Below are positions 8,989-17,623 of a DNA stretch of 64,000 nt, piece after piece. Location: NCBI RefSeq assembly GCF_001270965.1, contig NZ_LGIA01000150.1:1-64000 (forward strand), read 5' to 3'. Every line of letters begins with the position of its first letter. Within the stretch, counting starts at the first letter, position 1. Under the pieces are notes generated by a model. The model saw only the letters and a list, made by a program, of their open reading frames with translations. It did not search any database and was not told the DNA's origin. Source of the DNA: Sunxiuqinia dokdonensis (lineage in GTDB: Bacteria; Bacteroidota; Bacteroidia; Bacteroidales; Prolixibacteraceae). The translations under genes and the position numbers were made by a program.

Positions 8989-11700
8989 CTATTTGCTGTG
9001 CTTGATATTGGCCAAAGCGGCAGCCACCCGTGCAATTGGCACGCGGTAAGGCGAACAACTCACGTAGTCTAAGTTTACACCGTCGCAGAATTCAACAGAG
9101 CTTGGTTCTCCACCATGCTCACCACAAATTCCAACTTTCAGTTTTTCTTTTACTGAACGGCCTTTTTCAACACCCATTTGCACCAATATGCCAACACCAT
9201 TTTGGTCAAGTACCTGGAATGGATCTTGTTTCAGAATACCTTTCTCCAAATAATCTGGCAGGAATTTTCCAGCATCATCGCGAGAATATCCCAAGGTCAT
9301 TTGGGTCAGGTCATTGGTTCCGAATGAGAAGAAGTCAGCTTCTGCCGCAATGTGGTCAGCGGTCAACGCTGCACGCGGAATTTCGATCATGGTACCGACC
9401 AGGTAATCAATGCGGTCGCCTTTTTCTTCAAATACCTTTTCGGCGGTTGAGCGGATGATGTCGGCCTGGTTTTTAAACTCGGCAACCGTTCCCACCAGCG
9501 GAACCATAATTTCAGGTCGGGCGTCCACGCCTTTTGCTTTCAGGTTCAGTGCAGCTTCAATGATGGCACGGGCCTGCATAGCAGTAATTTCAGGATAAGT
9601 AATTCCCAGACGGCATCCACGGTGTCCGAGCATCGGGTTGAATTCTTCCAAATCCGAAATTTTTGATTTGACGGCATCCAGAGAGATTCCCATTTCTTCG
9701 GCCAGTTCTTTCTGAGTGGCTTGCTGGTGAGGAACAAATTCGTGCAATGGCGGATCAAGTAGACGAACTGTTACGCCATAACCTTCCATGGCCTCGAAGA
9801 TCCCTTCGAAATCTTCACGCTGGTAGGGCAGTAACTTGGCCAGTGCTTTTTCGCGTCCTTCTACAGTTGAGGAAAGAATCATTTCGCGCATGGCTTTAAT
9901 TCTTGCTCCTTCAAAGAACATGTGCTCAGTGCGGCAAAGACCAATCCCTTGCGCTCCGAAATCGCGGGCTACTTTTGCATCGTTTGGAGTGTCGGCATTG
10001 GTACGTACGGTCATCCGGGCAAATTTGTCCGAAAGGTTCATGACTTTACCAAAATCGCCGCCCAAATCAGGGTTCATGGTTTTTACTTTACCATCGAAAA
10101 CTTGTCCGGTGGTTCCGTTCAATGAAATCCAGTCACCTTCCTGGTAGTCTTTGCCGTCGATGGTCATCACGCGGGTTTTGTAGTTGATCTTAACCGCGCC
10201 AGCTCCTGATACACAGCACTTACCCATTCCGCGGGCAACAACAGCAGCGTGTGAAGTCATACCACCACGGGCAGTTAAAATACCACGGGCAATGTTCATT
10301 CCTTCCAAATCTTCTGGCGAAGTTTCGATCCGCACGAGAATGGAATTCTCATATTTTGAAGCTTCATCGGCAAAAAACACGATTTGTCCGGTGGCAGCTC
10401 CCGGTGATGCAGGAAGACCTTTGGCCAAAATTTTAGCGCTTTCAAGAGCGGTAGTGTCAAATACCGGGTGGAGCAATTCGTCCAGTTTGTTTGGCTCAAT
10501 ACGCATCAAGGCCGTTTTTTCATCAATCATGCCTTGTTCGAGCATATCGACAGCGATTTTTACCATGGCAGCACCGGTCCGTTTTCCACTACGGGTTTGC
10601 AACAACCAAAGTTTGCCATCCTGGATGGTAAATTCCAGGTCTTGCATGTCTTTGTAGTGGTTTTCCAGTTTTTCCTGAATCTCCATCAGTTCCTGATACA
10701 AACGTGGCATGGTTTCTTCCAGCGAAGGGAATTCTGCTTTCCGAACTTCTTCGCTAACCTCAGCCAATTCTGCCCAACGCTTACTTCCTTCCAAAGTGAT
10801 TTGTTGTGGTGTACGTGTTCCTGCAACCACGTCTTCCCCTTGGGCATTGATCAGGTATTCGCCGTTGAAAATGTCCTCGCCAGTTGCCGCATCACGGGTG
10901 AAAGCGACACCAGTTGCTGATGTTTCTCCCATGTTTCCGTAAACCATGGCCTGAACGTTAACTGCTGTTCCCCATTCAGCCGGGAAGTTATTGAGTTTCC
11001 GGTAGTAAATGGCACGCTCGTTCATCCAGCTGTCGAATACGGCTGAAACAGCTCCCCAAAGTTGTTCCCATGGATCATCGGGGAAACTTCTTCCGGTTAC
11101 TTTTAGCACTGCTTCTTTGAAACGGATAACTAATAATTTGAGGTCTTCTGTGGTGAATTGCGTATCCAGTTCAATGCCTTTTTCTTCTTTCAGGTCTTCC
11201 ATGATGGCCTCAAACGGATCAATGTCTTCCTTACTTTCGGGTTTCATTCCCAGAACAACGTCGCCGTACATTTGTACAAATCGACGGTAAGAGTCCCAGG
11301 CAAATCGTTCGTTACCTGATTTTTTTGCGATTCCTTGAACGGCTAAATCATTTAACCCCAGGTTTAGCACCGTGTCCATCATTCCCGGCATTGAAACGCG
11401 GGCTCCGGAGCGAACAGAAACAAGACAAGGGTTGTCTTTGTCTCCAAACTTGGTATTGGTTAAATCTTCAATAAGGGCTACAGCTTCTTCTACCTCTTTT
11501 TTGATAGCTGATACTGCTGCATCGTGGCCCTGCTGCGTATAAATCGTACAAACTTCTGTCGTAATTGTGAATCCCGGTGGGACCGGAACTCCAATAAGAT
11601 TCATTTCTGCCAGGTTAGCTCCTTTTCCTCCAATGAGGTTTTTCATACTGACGTTACCTTCGGCTTTGCCATTACCAAATGTATAAACATACTTTGCCAT
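8989..11700 (-). CDS. ppdK: Pyruvate, phosphate dikinase
   Basis: Interconverts pyruvate, ATP and phosphate with phosphoenolpyruvate, AMP and pyrophosphate; cytoplasmic. The 903-residue length matches bacterial enzymes. The domains run in order: an N-terminal ATP-grasp domain (FGNGKAEGNVSMKNLIGGKGANLAEM at the start), the phosphohistidine domain with TARGGMTSHAAVVARGMG, and the C-terminal PEP/pyruvate barrel with LCRTEHMFF and the catalytic cysteine in GICGEHGGEPSS. Monocistronic between a terminator and a long divergent region. In anaerobic or facultative Bacteroidota it often replaces or supplements pyruvate kinase. Confidence 0.97.
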   Translation of the reverse strand: MAKYVYTFGNGKAEGNVSMKNLIGGKGANLAEMNLIGVPVPPGFTITTEVCTIYTQQGHDAAVSAIKKEVEEAVALIEDLTNTKFGDKDNPCLVSVRSGARVSMPGMMDTVLNLGLNDLAVQGIAKKSGNERFAWDSYRRFVQMYGDVVLGMKPESKEDIDPFEAIMEDLKEEKGIELDTQFTTEDLKLLVIRFKEAVLKVTGRSFPDDPWEQLWGAVSAVFDSWMNERAIYYRKLNNFPAEWGTAVNVQAMVYGNMGETSATGVAFTRDAATGEDIFNGEYLINAQGEDVVAGTRTPQQITLEGSKRWAELAEVSEEVRKAEFPSLEETMPRLYQELMEIQEKLENHYKDMQDLEFTIQDGKLWLLQTRSGKRTGAAMVKIAVDMLEQGMIDEKTALMRIEPNKLDELLHPVFDTTALESAKILAKGLPASPGAATGQIVFFADEASKYENSILVRIETSPEDLEGMNIARGILTARGGMTSHAAVVARGMGKCCVSGAGAVKINYKTRVMTIDGKDYQEGDWISLNGTTGQVFDGKVKTMNPDLGGDFGKVMNLSDKFARMTVRTNADTPNDAKVARDFGAQGIGLCRTEHMFFEGARIKAMREMILSSTVEGREKALAKLLPYQREDFEGIFEAMEGYGVTVRLLDPPLHEFVPHQQATQKELAEEMGISLDAVKSKISDLEEFNPMLGHRGCRLGITYPEITAMQARAIIEAALNLKAKGVDARPEIMVPLVGTVAEFKNQADIIRSTAEKVFEEKGDRIDYLVGTMIEIPRAALTADHIAAEADFFSFGTNDLTQMTLGYSRDDAGKFLPDYLEKGILKQDPFQVLDQNGVGILVQMGVEKGRSVKEKLKVGICGEHGGEPSSVEFCDGVNLDYVSCSPYRVPIARVAAALANIKHSK

Positions 11701-11944
11701 AAGCGATTTTTGTGGATTAATAAAAATTATAATATTTATTCAAAATTTATTCAATATTTTTCGTCAAGCGAAGTCGACATTTTTTAGTTCAGCAGCTCGC
11801 TCATTACGCTGATTTGCAGCTGATTTTGATCAATTTTCCAGATTTGACGACTTATGTCCGAACCGGGTGGTTGCAAATATATTAAAAACAAGAAGAATAA
11901 GGATGAGATTGACGTGTAATTAAGCGTTTTTTTCGAATCAAAAT

Positions 11945-12000
11945 CTTAACATTTCTTAACGTTGCTTGAAAGTTCTTAACTATAATTCGCCGTACATTTG
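11945..12000 (+). promoter_or_regulatory. Four CTTAAC-type boxes at 10-bp spacing followed by a -7 element
   Basis: CTTAAC occurs at 11945, 11955 and 11975, and CTTGAA at 11965, that is four hexamers in exact 10-bp register on one face of the helix. Twelve bases later is TACATTTG (11993-12000), a perfect match to the Bacteroidota -7 consensus TAnnTTTG. Direct repeats at 10-11 bp are typical of OmpR/PhoB-type response regulators. Which protein binds is not known. Confidence 0.5.
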
Positions 12001-12006
12001 TATTGT

Positions 12007-12096
12007 AAGATTTAGCAAAAAGACAAGTAATTTTTTTCATAGAGATAGGTTTGGTTAAGTTAGAAAAAAGGATGGTCCCAGCCATCCTTTTTTATT
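12007..12096 (+). ncRNA. Putative small RNA (about 90 nt)
   Basis: A transcript initiated just after the TACATTTG element would run about 90 bases and end at a strong intrinsic terminator. The terminator is a 12-bp stem, AAAAAAGGATGG (12064-12075) pairing with CCATCCTTTTTT (12082-12093). No start codon with a reasonable frame lies inside. It could instead be an attenuated leader of clpB, whose start is 160 bases further on. Prediction from sequence only. Confidence 0.4.
12064..12093 (+). terminator. Intrinsic terminator upstream of clpB
   Basis: Perfect 12-bp stem (GGATGG/CCATCC core, A-run/T-run extension) with a six-base loop and a six-T tail. It does not follow any protein gene on this strand, which is why a small transcript is proposed. 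Confidence 0.8.
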
Positions 12097-12256
12097 GAAA
12101 TAAACTGTCAAAATGAACTTGTATTTTTTCACCTTCCTGTAAAATCTTCCTTCCCAGTTGTTTTGATGCGACAAAATGTCTGTTTTTTCTTCGTCTATTT
12201 TAATTGGTTAGTTTCTTGTTCGCAGCCGTTTTAATTGTGATTAAAAGGAGGAACCT

Positions 12257-14845
12257 ATGAATTTTAACAATTTTACGATTAAAGCACAGGAGGCCGTTCA
12301 GCATGCTTTTGAGCTTGCCCAGGCCAATAATCAGCAGGCTATTGAAACCGCACATGTGTTGAAAGGTTTGCTACATGCTGCAGAAAACGTCACGGGTTTT
12401 TTGCTGAAGAAACTCGGGGTGAATACCGGTATTTTTCAACAAGCACTTAGTAAAATCATCGAATCCTATCCGAAGGTGAGCGGCGGCGAGCCCTACTTAG
12501 CCGGAAATACAAACAAAGCCTTGCAGAAGTCACTTGATATTTCTCGAAAGATGGGGGATGATTTTGTGTCGGTTGAGCACATTTTGATGGCGCTGCTTGA
12601 AACCGGCGATACGGTTTCCACCCTGTTGAAAGACAATGGTGTTGGACGTAAGGAGCTAAGTGCTGCAGTGGCCGACTTGCGTAAGGGAGCTAAGGTTGAC
12701 AGTCAGACCGCCGAAGACCAGTTCAATTCATTGAATCGGTTTGCAATCAATTTGAATGAAAAAGCACGAAGCGGAAAGCTCGATCCGGTGATTGGACGCG
12801 ATGATGAGATTCGGCGGATTTTGCAAATTTTAACCCGACGCACAAAAAATAACCCGGTGCTGATTGGAGAGCCGGGAACCGGTAAAACAGCGATTGCAGA
12901 AGGCTTGGCGCACCGTATCGTGCGAGGCGATGTCCCCGAAAACTTAAAGTCGAAGCAGCTATTCTCGCTCGATATGGGGGCGCTGATTGCCGGTGCCAAA
13001 TACAAGGGCGAGTTTGAAGAACGTTTGAAAGCAGTTGTCAATGAGGTGGTCAAGTCGGATGGTGAGGTGATTCTCTTTATCGACGAGATTCACACCTTGG
13101 TTGGCGCTGGTAAAAGTGAAGGTGCCATGGATGCCGCCAATATTTTGAAACCGGCGCTGGCTCGCGGCGAGTTACGGGCGATTGGAGCAACAACACTTGC
13201 TGAGTACCAAAAATATTTCGAGAAAGATAAGGCCCTGGAGCGCCGTTTCCAGATTGTGATGGTGAACGAGCCGGACACCTTGAGCGCGATTTCCATTCTT
13301 CGCGGATTGAAAGAACGCTACGAGGGACACCACAAAGTGCGCATAAAGGACAATGCCATTATTGCGGCGGTAGAGCTGTCGCAGCGCTATATTTCCGATC
13401 GCTTTTTGCCAGACAAGGCCATTGACCTGATGGACGAAGCCGCGGCGAAGTTGCGACTTGAGATGGACTCGGTTCCGGAAGAATTGGATGAAATTGAACG
13501 CCGGATTAAACAGTTGGAGATTGAGCGCGAGGCCATTAAGCGCGAGAAAGACGAAAGCAAGTTGGCCTTGCTGAAAGAAGAAATTGCCAATCTGAAGGAG
13601 GAGCAGTCGCGATACCGAGCCCAGTGGGAAATGGAAAAGTCGTTGATCGACAAAATTCAGCAGAACAAAACAAATATTGAAAATTTCAAATTTGAAGCAG
13701 AGCAGGCCGAGCGCTCGGGCGATTATGGCAAGGTGGCCGAAATTCGCTATGGGAAGATCAAAGAAGCCGAAGAAGCGATTGTCCACCTTCAGGATGAATT
13801 GCAAAAAATACAAGGCGATTCGCTGATTAAAGAAGAAGTGGATGCCGAAGATATTGCTGATGTGGTGGCTCGCTGGACGGGCATTCCGGTGTCGAAAATG
13901 CTGCAAAGCGAACGCGACAAGTTGCTGCACCTGGAAGAAGATTTGCACAAGCGCGTGGTTGGACAGCAGGAAGCGATTCATGCAGTGGCTGATGCCGTAC
14001 GACGAAGTCGGGCTGGTTTGCAGGATGAAAAACGTCCGATTGGTTCGTTCATTTTTTTGGGAACCACCGGAGTTGGCAAAACGGAGCTGGCGAAAGCTTT
14101 GGCTGAGTACTTGTTTGACAATGAAAACATGATCACACGCATCGACATGTCGGAGTATCAGGAAAAGTTTTCCGTCACTCGTCTCATTGGCTCGCCTCCG
14201 GGATATGTGGGTTACGATGAAGGTGGCCAGCTGAGCGAGGCCGTCCGGCGCAAACCCTATTCGGTGGTCCTGTTTGACGAAATTGAAAAAGCACACCCCG
14301 ATGTGTTTAACGTCTTACTGCAAGTGTTGGACGATGGTCGCCTGACCGACAACAAAGGCCGGGTGGTGAACTTCAAAAACACGATCATCATCATGACTTC
14401 AAACCTGGGATCGCAAATTATCCAGGAAGGTTTTGAGCGGATGAATGAGAAGAACAAAGCCGAGGTGTACGAAGAAACCCGGCAAGCCATTTTCAATTTG
14501 CTGCGAAAAACCATTCGTCCCGAGTTTTTGAACCGGATTGATGAAACCATCATGTTTACGCCTTTGTCCCGCGAAGATGTCAGGGAGATTGTCAAGATTC
14601 AATTCAACCGGATTGTGCGGCGCTTGGGTAACCAGGATTTGAAAATCGAAATTTCGGACGAAGCAGTGGCCTGGCTGGCGGCAGTTGGCTACGACCCGCA
14701 ATACGGCGCCCGGCCGGTTAACCGCTTGCTGCAAAAGCATGTCTTGAATGAATTGTCGAAAAAGATACTGGCAGGCGAGGTGAGAATCGATCAGACCATT
14801 GCTATTGAATTGGAGGACGAGGAATTGAAATTCAGAAGCAGATAA
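12257..14845 (+). CDS. clpB: ATP-dependent disaggregase chaperone ClpB
   Basis: Hexameric AAA+ protein that extracts polypeptides from aggregates together with DnaK. The 862-residue length is normal. Domain order: Clp_N repeats (about 1-145), first AAA module with Walker A GEPGTGKT (about 206), the coiled-coil M domain (about 405-525) that separates ClpB from other Clp ATPases, second AAA module with Walker A GTTGVGKT (about 605), and the C-terminal ClpB D2-small domain. The start is set by an AGGAGG site seven bases upstream. Terminator follows immediately. Confidence 0.97.
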   Translation: MNFNNFTIKAQEAVQHAFELAQANNQQAIETAHVLKGLLHAAENVTGFLLKKLGVNTGIFQQALSKIIESYPKVSGGEPYLAGNTNKALQKSLDISRKMGDDFVSVEHILMALLETGDTVSTLLKDNGVGRKELSAAVADLRKGAKVDSQTAEDQFNSLNRFAINLNEKARSGKLDPVIGRDDEIRRILQILTRRTKNNPVLIGEPGTGKTAIAEGLAHRIVRGDVPENLKSKQLFSLDMGALIAGAKYKGEFEERLKAVVNEVVKSDGEVILFIDEIHTLVGAGKSEGAMDAANILKPALARGELRAIGATTLAEYQKYFEKDKALERRFQIVMVNEPDTLSAISILRGLKERYEGHHKVRIKDNAIIAAVELSQRYISDRFLPDKAIDLMDEAAAKLRLEMDSVPEELDEIERRIKQLEIEREAIKREKDESKLALLKEEIANLKEEQSRYRAQWEMEKSLIDKIQQNKTNIENFKFEAEQAERSGDYGKVAEIRYGKIKEAEEAIVHLQDELQKIQGDSLIKEEVDAEDIADVVARWTGIPVSKMLQSERDKLLHLEEDLHKRVVGQQEAIHAVADAVRRSRAGLQDEKRPIGSFIFLGTTGVGKTELAKALAEYLFDNENMITRIDMSEYQEKFSVTRLIGSPPGYVGYDEGGQLSEAVRRKPYSVVLFDEIEKAHPDVFNVLLQVLDDGRLTDNKGRVVNFKNTIIIMTSNLGSQIIQEGFERMNEKNKAEVYEETRQAIFNLLRKTIRPEFLNRIDETIMFTPLSREDVREIVKIQFNRIVRRLGNQDLKIEISDEAVAWLAAVGYDPQYGARPVNRLLQKHVLNELSKKILAGEVRIDQTIAIELEDEELKFRSR

Positions 14846-14852
14846 CAAATAG

Positions 14853-14884
14853 AAGAGGCTGTCCTGCAAGGGACGCCTCTTTTA
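14853..14884 (+). terminator. Terminator of clpB
   Basis: AGAGGC-GTCC pairs with GGAC-GCCTCT (one bulged T) around the loop TGCAAG, followed by TTTT. It starts within ten bases of the clpB stop codon. Confidence 0.8.
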
Positions 14885-14887
14885 AAT

Positions 14888-15244
14888 TTACTTTAGCTTG
14901 TCCATTTCTTCTTGAAGTTCTCTTTCAGCATGGCTAATCACCAAATCAAATTCACTGACATAGTCTGGGTAGGAATCAATGTCTTCCAGTTTTTGCGTTT
15001 TCAGTTGCAGTTCTTTCAACTTCCAGCCCAAATCTTCCATGCCAAAAGTCATGACTGATGATTTGGCCTTGTGGGCCAGTTCACCCAACTCTTTGTATCG
15101 CTTGGCATTTAAATGCTCATGAAGCCCGTCTTTAAACTCCGGAAGCTGTTCGAAAAACATGGTGATAAATTCCTTCAGAATTTCATCTTCGCCTCCCGTT
15201 ATTTCTTTTAAATAGGTCAGGCTTGTGTATTTTTTTTCCGACAT
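14888..15244 (-). CDS. Histidine phosphotransfer (Hpt) domain protein with intact histidine
   Basis: 118-residue, all-helical-looking acidic protein consisting of a single Hpt-like domain. The motif ELAHKAKSSVMTFGM (from about residue 55) matches the Hpt helix (H-x-x-K-x-S-x-x-x-x-G), with His58 as candidate phosphoacceptor. Hpt proteins pass phosphate between response-regulator receivers and hybrid kinases in the cytoplasm. The next gene upstream on the same strand is a paralogue that lacks the histidine. No kinase or regulator lies beside it, so the partner is unknown. Family call is by motif only. Confidence 0.72.
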   Translation of the reverse strand: MSEKKYTSLTYLKEITGGEDEILKEFITMFFEQLPEFKDGLHEHLNAKRYKELGELAHKAKSSVMTFGMEDLGWKLKELQLKTQKLEDIDSYPDYVSEFDLVISHAERELQEEMDKLK

Positions 15245-15429
15245 GATTCTTGCATCAATTTTTAAGCATACAATAATAGCAAAAATTGATTTATAATGCG
15301 AACCTCAGGCAGGAGCCAAACGCAGATGCGTAGGTTTCATTAGCCCAAATCAACAAAATTACTCAAGCTGTGAGTCGTTTAATGACGCCGGCTTCTGCAA
15401 AATGTAGCTCTTAAGGCCGATAGCGTGAG

Positions 15430-15813
15430 CTATTTTGACTGTAGATGAATATGGGTGTTCGATAATTTGTGTAAAGCCTCTTTCAATTCAAGATCGGCAG
15501 CATATGTTACCGTTTCAAATTCTTCGACGTATTTCACGTACGAATCGTATCCACACTCTTTGTAGGTTTTAAAATGAAGGGTGCTGAGGTTTTTCGACAG
15601 GTTAAACATTCCAAAGGTGAGAACTGAAGATTTTGCCATTCGCGCAATGTTTCCCAACTCGCGCCATTGTTTGTTTTCTAAATATGTTCTGAGTTTTTGG
15701 CGAAAATCCGGAATCTGTTCGAAGTACATTTCAATGAATTCTTTCATAATTTCAACTTCTCCGCCAGTCGCTTTTTCCAGGTACCTTAAGTTGGTTAGTT
15801 TTTTGGTATTCAT
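15430..15813 (-). CDS. Hpt-like protein with the phosphoacceptor histidine replaced
   Basis: 127-residue paralogue of the neighbouring Hpt protein; they align without gaps over at least the first 75 residues (shared TGG-E, KEFI-M-FEQ-P, AKSSV-TFGM). At the phosphoacceptor position it has Arg58 (NIARMAKSSVLTFGM) instead of His58. It therefore probably cannot carry phosphate. It might act as a competitive or structural partner, or it may be decaying. Both genes are on the minus strand, separated by 185 bases. Confidence 0.68.
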   Translation of the reverse strand: MNTKKLTNLRYLEKATGGEVEIMKEFIEMYFEQIPDFRQKLRTYLENKQWRELGNIARMAKSSVLTFGMFNLSKNLSTLHFKTYKECGYDSYVKYVEEFETVTYAADLELKEALHKLSNTHIHLQSK

Positions 15814-15957
15814 AATCGAAATTTTCGGTTTGATGTGAAATATACGATATATTGTATGAATTTCATATAATCATTGCTATACAGCAGATTTTTTCTGATA
15901 TTCCTCATGAAAAAGCGAATACTTAAGGTCTATTTTTACAAATTCAAATAAAAACCG

Positions 15958-17049
15958 ATGAAAAAAACAGCTTTTAATCAACTCCACAAAGAAGCCGCGG
16001 GCAAAATGGTTGAATTTGCCGGTTACGAAATGCCTGTCGAGTTTAGCGGAATCAAAGATGAACACCTGACTGTTCGAAATGGGGTTGGCGTGTTTGATGT
16101 GTCGCATATGGGCGAGTTTTGGGTGAAAGGACCGAATGCTGCCGCTTTGGTGCAGAAGCTGACATCAAACGATATTTCCAGGCTCCGGATGGGACAGGCA
16201 CAATATACTTGCTTTCCGAATGGGAAAGGAGGCATTGTTGATGATTTGCTGGTTTATTATTACGAACCCAATAAATACATGCTGGTGGTCAATGCCTCGA
16301 ACATTGACAAGGACTGGAATTGGATTGTGGCGAATAATAAGGAAGGTGCAGTCTTGGAAAATGCATCCGATTCAATGAGCCAGTTGGCTGTTCAAGGGCC
16401 AAAAGCCATTGAGGTGCTGCAGAAACTCACCAAGGTTAATCTTTCAGATATTCCATATTACACCTTCGTAACCGACGAATTTGCCGGTGTTGACGATGTG
16501 ATTATTTCGGCAACTGGCTACACCGGTTCGGGCGGTTTCGAATTGTATTTTGCCAACCAGCATGCGGAGCAAATTTACAAGGCGTTATTTGAGACCGGTG
16601 AAGAATTTGGCATTAAACCCATTGGGCTGGGTGCCCGCGACACTTTGCGGCTCGAGATGGGATTTTGCCTGTATGGCAACGATATCGACGATACCACTTC
16701 GCCCATCGAAGCCGGATTGGGTTGGGTCACCAAGTTCAACGATGAAAATTCATTTATCGACAAGGAATTACTTTCGGTTCAGAAAACGGAAGGCGTTAGC
16801 CGGAAGTTGAGAGGCTTTGAAATGATTGATCGCGGCATTCCCCGGCATGGCTATGAACTGACGGACAATGACGGGCAGGTCATTGGCTATGTGACTTCGG
16901 GAACGCAGTCTCCCATGTTAAATAAGGGGATTGGCATGGGCTACGTGGCAAAAGAATATTCGGCTTTCGGAACAGAGATTTATGTGAAAGTGCGCAATAA
17001 ACTATTAAAGGCAAAGGTAGTAAAAGTACCTTTTGTGAGTCTTCAATAA
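15958..17049 (+). CDS. gcvT: Glycine cleavage system T protein (aminomethyltransferase)
   Basis: Tetrahydrofolate-dependent aminomethyltransferase of the glycine cleavage complex. The 363-residue length is typical. It opens with the family start ([21 protein letters not shown]), has [13 protein letters not shown], then [15 protein letters not shown] with the folate-site aspartate, and [13 protein letters not shown] with the C-terminal barrel (about 270-363). Start ATG at 15958 follows an AT-rich leader; no other gcv gene is in the window. A terminator follows 31 bases after the stop. Confidence 0.96.
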   Translation: MKKTAFNQLHKEAAGKMVEFAGYEMPVEFSGIKDEHLTVRNGVGVFDVSHMGEFWVKGPNAAALVQKLTSNDISRLRMGQAQYTCFPNGKGGIVDDLLVYYYEPNKYMLVVNASNIDKDWNWIVANNKEGAVLENASDSMSQLAVQGPKAIEVLQKLTKVNLSDIPYYTFVTDEFAGVDDVIISATGYTGSGGFELYFANQHAEQIYKALFETGEEFGIKPIGLGARDTLRLEMGFCLYGNDIDDTTSPIEAGLGWVTKFNDENSFIDKELLSVQKTEGVSRKLRGFEMIDRGIPRHGYELTDNDGQVIGYVTSGTQSPMLNKGIGMGYVAKEYSAFGTEIYVKVRNKLLKAKVVKVPFVSLQ

Positions 17050-17080
17050 GGGGGTTGACTTACACGTTTACTAATCTTAA

Positions 17081-17107
17081 AACCCGCTGGTGCCAGCGGG
17101 TTTTTTT
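17081..17107 (+). terminator. Terminator of gcvT
   Basis: AACCCGCTGG pairs with CCAGCGGGTT around a TG loop, followed by seven T. It marks the end of the housekeeping part and the left border of the xylan locus. Confidence 0.88.
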
Positions 17108-17304
17108 CGTTCCGCTCTCAGGTTTGAATACAGCGAGTTTCTGCTTTTGTGCAGACTTCCAGGTAGTCATTGCGACTAAAAACCCATCCATCCGATTTTG
17201 TATGCAGACCAGTTTTTTGCACCTTTTTTATTTGAGAGGATTGCTATGCATGCTTCAAATCCCAATCGATTTTTCGCTTAACAGGGCTGCCATTCCTGCT
17301 CAAA

Positions 17305-17369
17305 TATCTAAACTTTGAAATCATATATCTAAAATTGATATCAGTGACTTTGTTGATGGTTTAATTTTA
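17305..17369 (+). promoter_or_regulatory. Predicted HTCS operator-promoter 1 (GH43-GH67-GH43/GH8 genes)
   Basis: Two TATCTAAA half-sites start at 17305 and 17326 (21 bp apart). A -7 element TAATTTTA starts at 17362, exactly 36 bp after the second half-site. The same geometry occurs at three other places in the locus. Leader to the GH43 start is about 250 bases. The protein presumed to bind is the HTCS encoded at 28306-32247. Confidence 0.65.
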
Positions 17370-17416
17370 CGATTGTTAAAGTTTTGAAATAACCTTAAAC
17401 CTGACTTAAATTCATT

Positions 17417-17554
17417 ATGAAAACCTATCCGGTAAAAAAAGTTCCTCCTATTTATCATGTTATTCCTGACGGTCACCACGATTTCAACGTTTGGAAAGAT
17501 AGCCAGTGCAAATTTGTACACTTGCTTTTTAAGCTAGTTGTCACTCCGGAGTAA
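17417..17554 (+). CDS. Possible 45-codon leader peptide gene
   Basis: An uninterrupted frame of 45 codons starting MKTYPVKKVPPIYHV and ending LVVTPE-stop, lying inside the leader between operator-promoter 1 and the GH43 gene. Its ATG is 47 bases after the -7 element, close to the 41 bases seen for the real GH5-GH43 gene at operator-promoter 2. Both starts are preceded by the same 11-mer AACCTGACTTA. No signal peptide and no recognised family. It may be a regulatory leader peptide, a small protein or the stub of a lost gene. Confidence 0.3.
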   Translation: MKTYPVKKVPPIYHVIPDGHHDFNVWKDSQCKFVHLLFKLVVTPE

Positions 17555-17623
17555 GTCTGTGGTCAAAAATCCATTCAAAAGATATTAAGTGTTTGATTTT
17601 GAAAATATTAAATTTAGTTAGAG

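Larger units (their letters stand above)
11701..12256. other. Long divergent intergenic region ppdK/clpB
   Basis: 556 bases without a convincing protein gene. The ppdK-proximal part is very AT-rich and should hold the ppdK promoter. The centre holds a phased CTTAAC array, a -7 element and a terminated short transcription unit (separate entries). The clpB-proximal part ends in a strong AGGAGG ribosome-binding site seven bases before the clpB ATG. Confidence 0.7.
17050..17623. other. Intergenic region between gcvT and the xylan locus
   Basis: 574 bases containing the gcvT terminator, the first predicted HTCS operator-promoter (17305-17369) and a possible 45-codon leader gene (17417-17554). The 87-codon frame starting at 17055 runs through the terminator hairpin and looks spurious. 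Confidence 0.7.

Noticed and set aside
11882-12085. 67-codon minus-strand frame between ppdK and clpB
   Set aside because: It overlaps the phased boxes, -7 element and terminator and shows no protein features.
13172-14296. 374-codon antisense frame inside clpB
   Set aside because: It lies opposite two well-conserved AAA modules, has no homology-like motifs and no ribosome-binding site.
17055-17318. 87-codon frame after gcvT
   Set aside because: It translates through the gcvT terminator hairpin and T-run.
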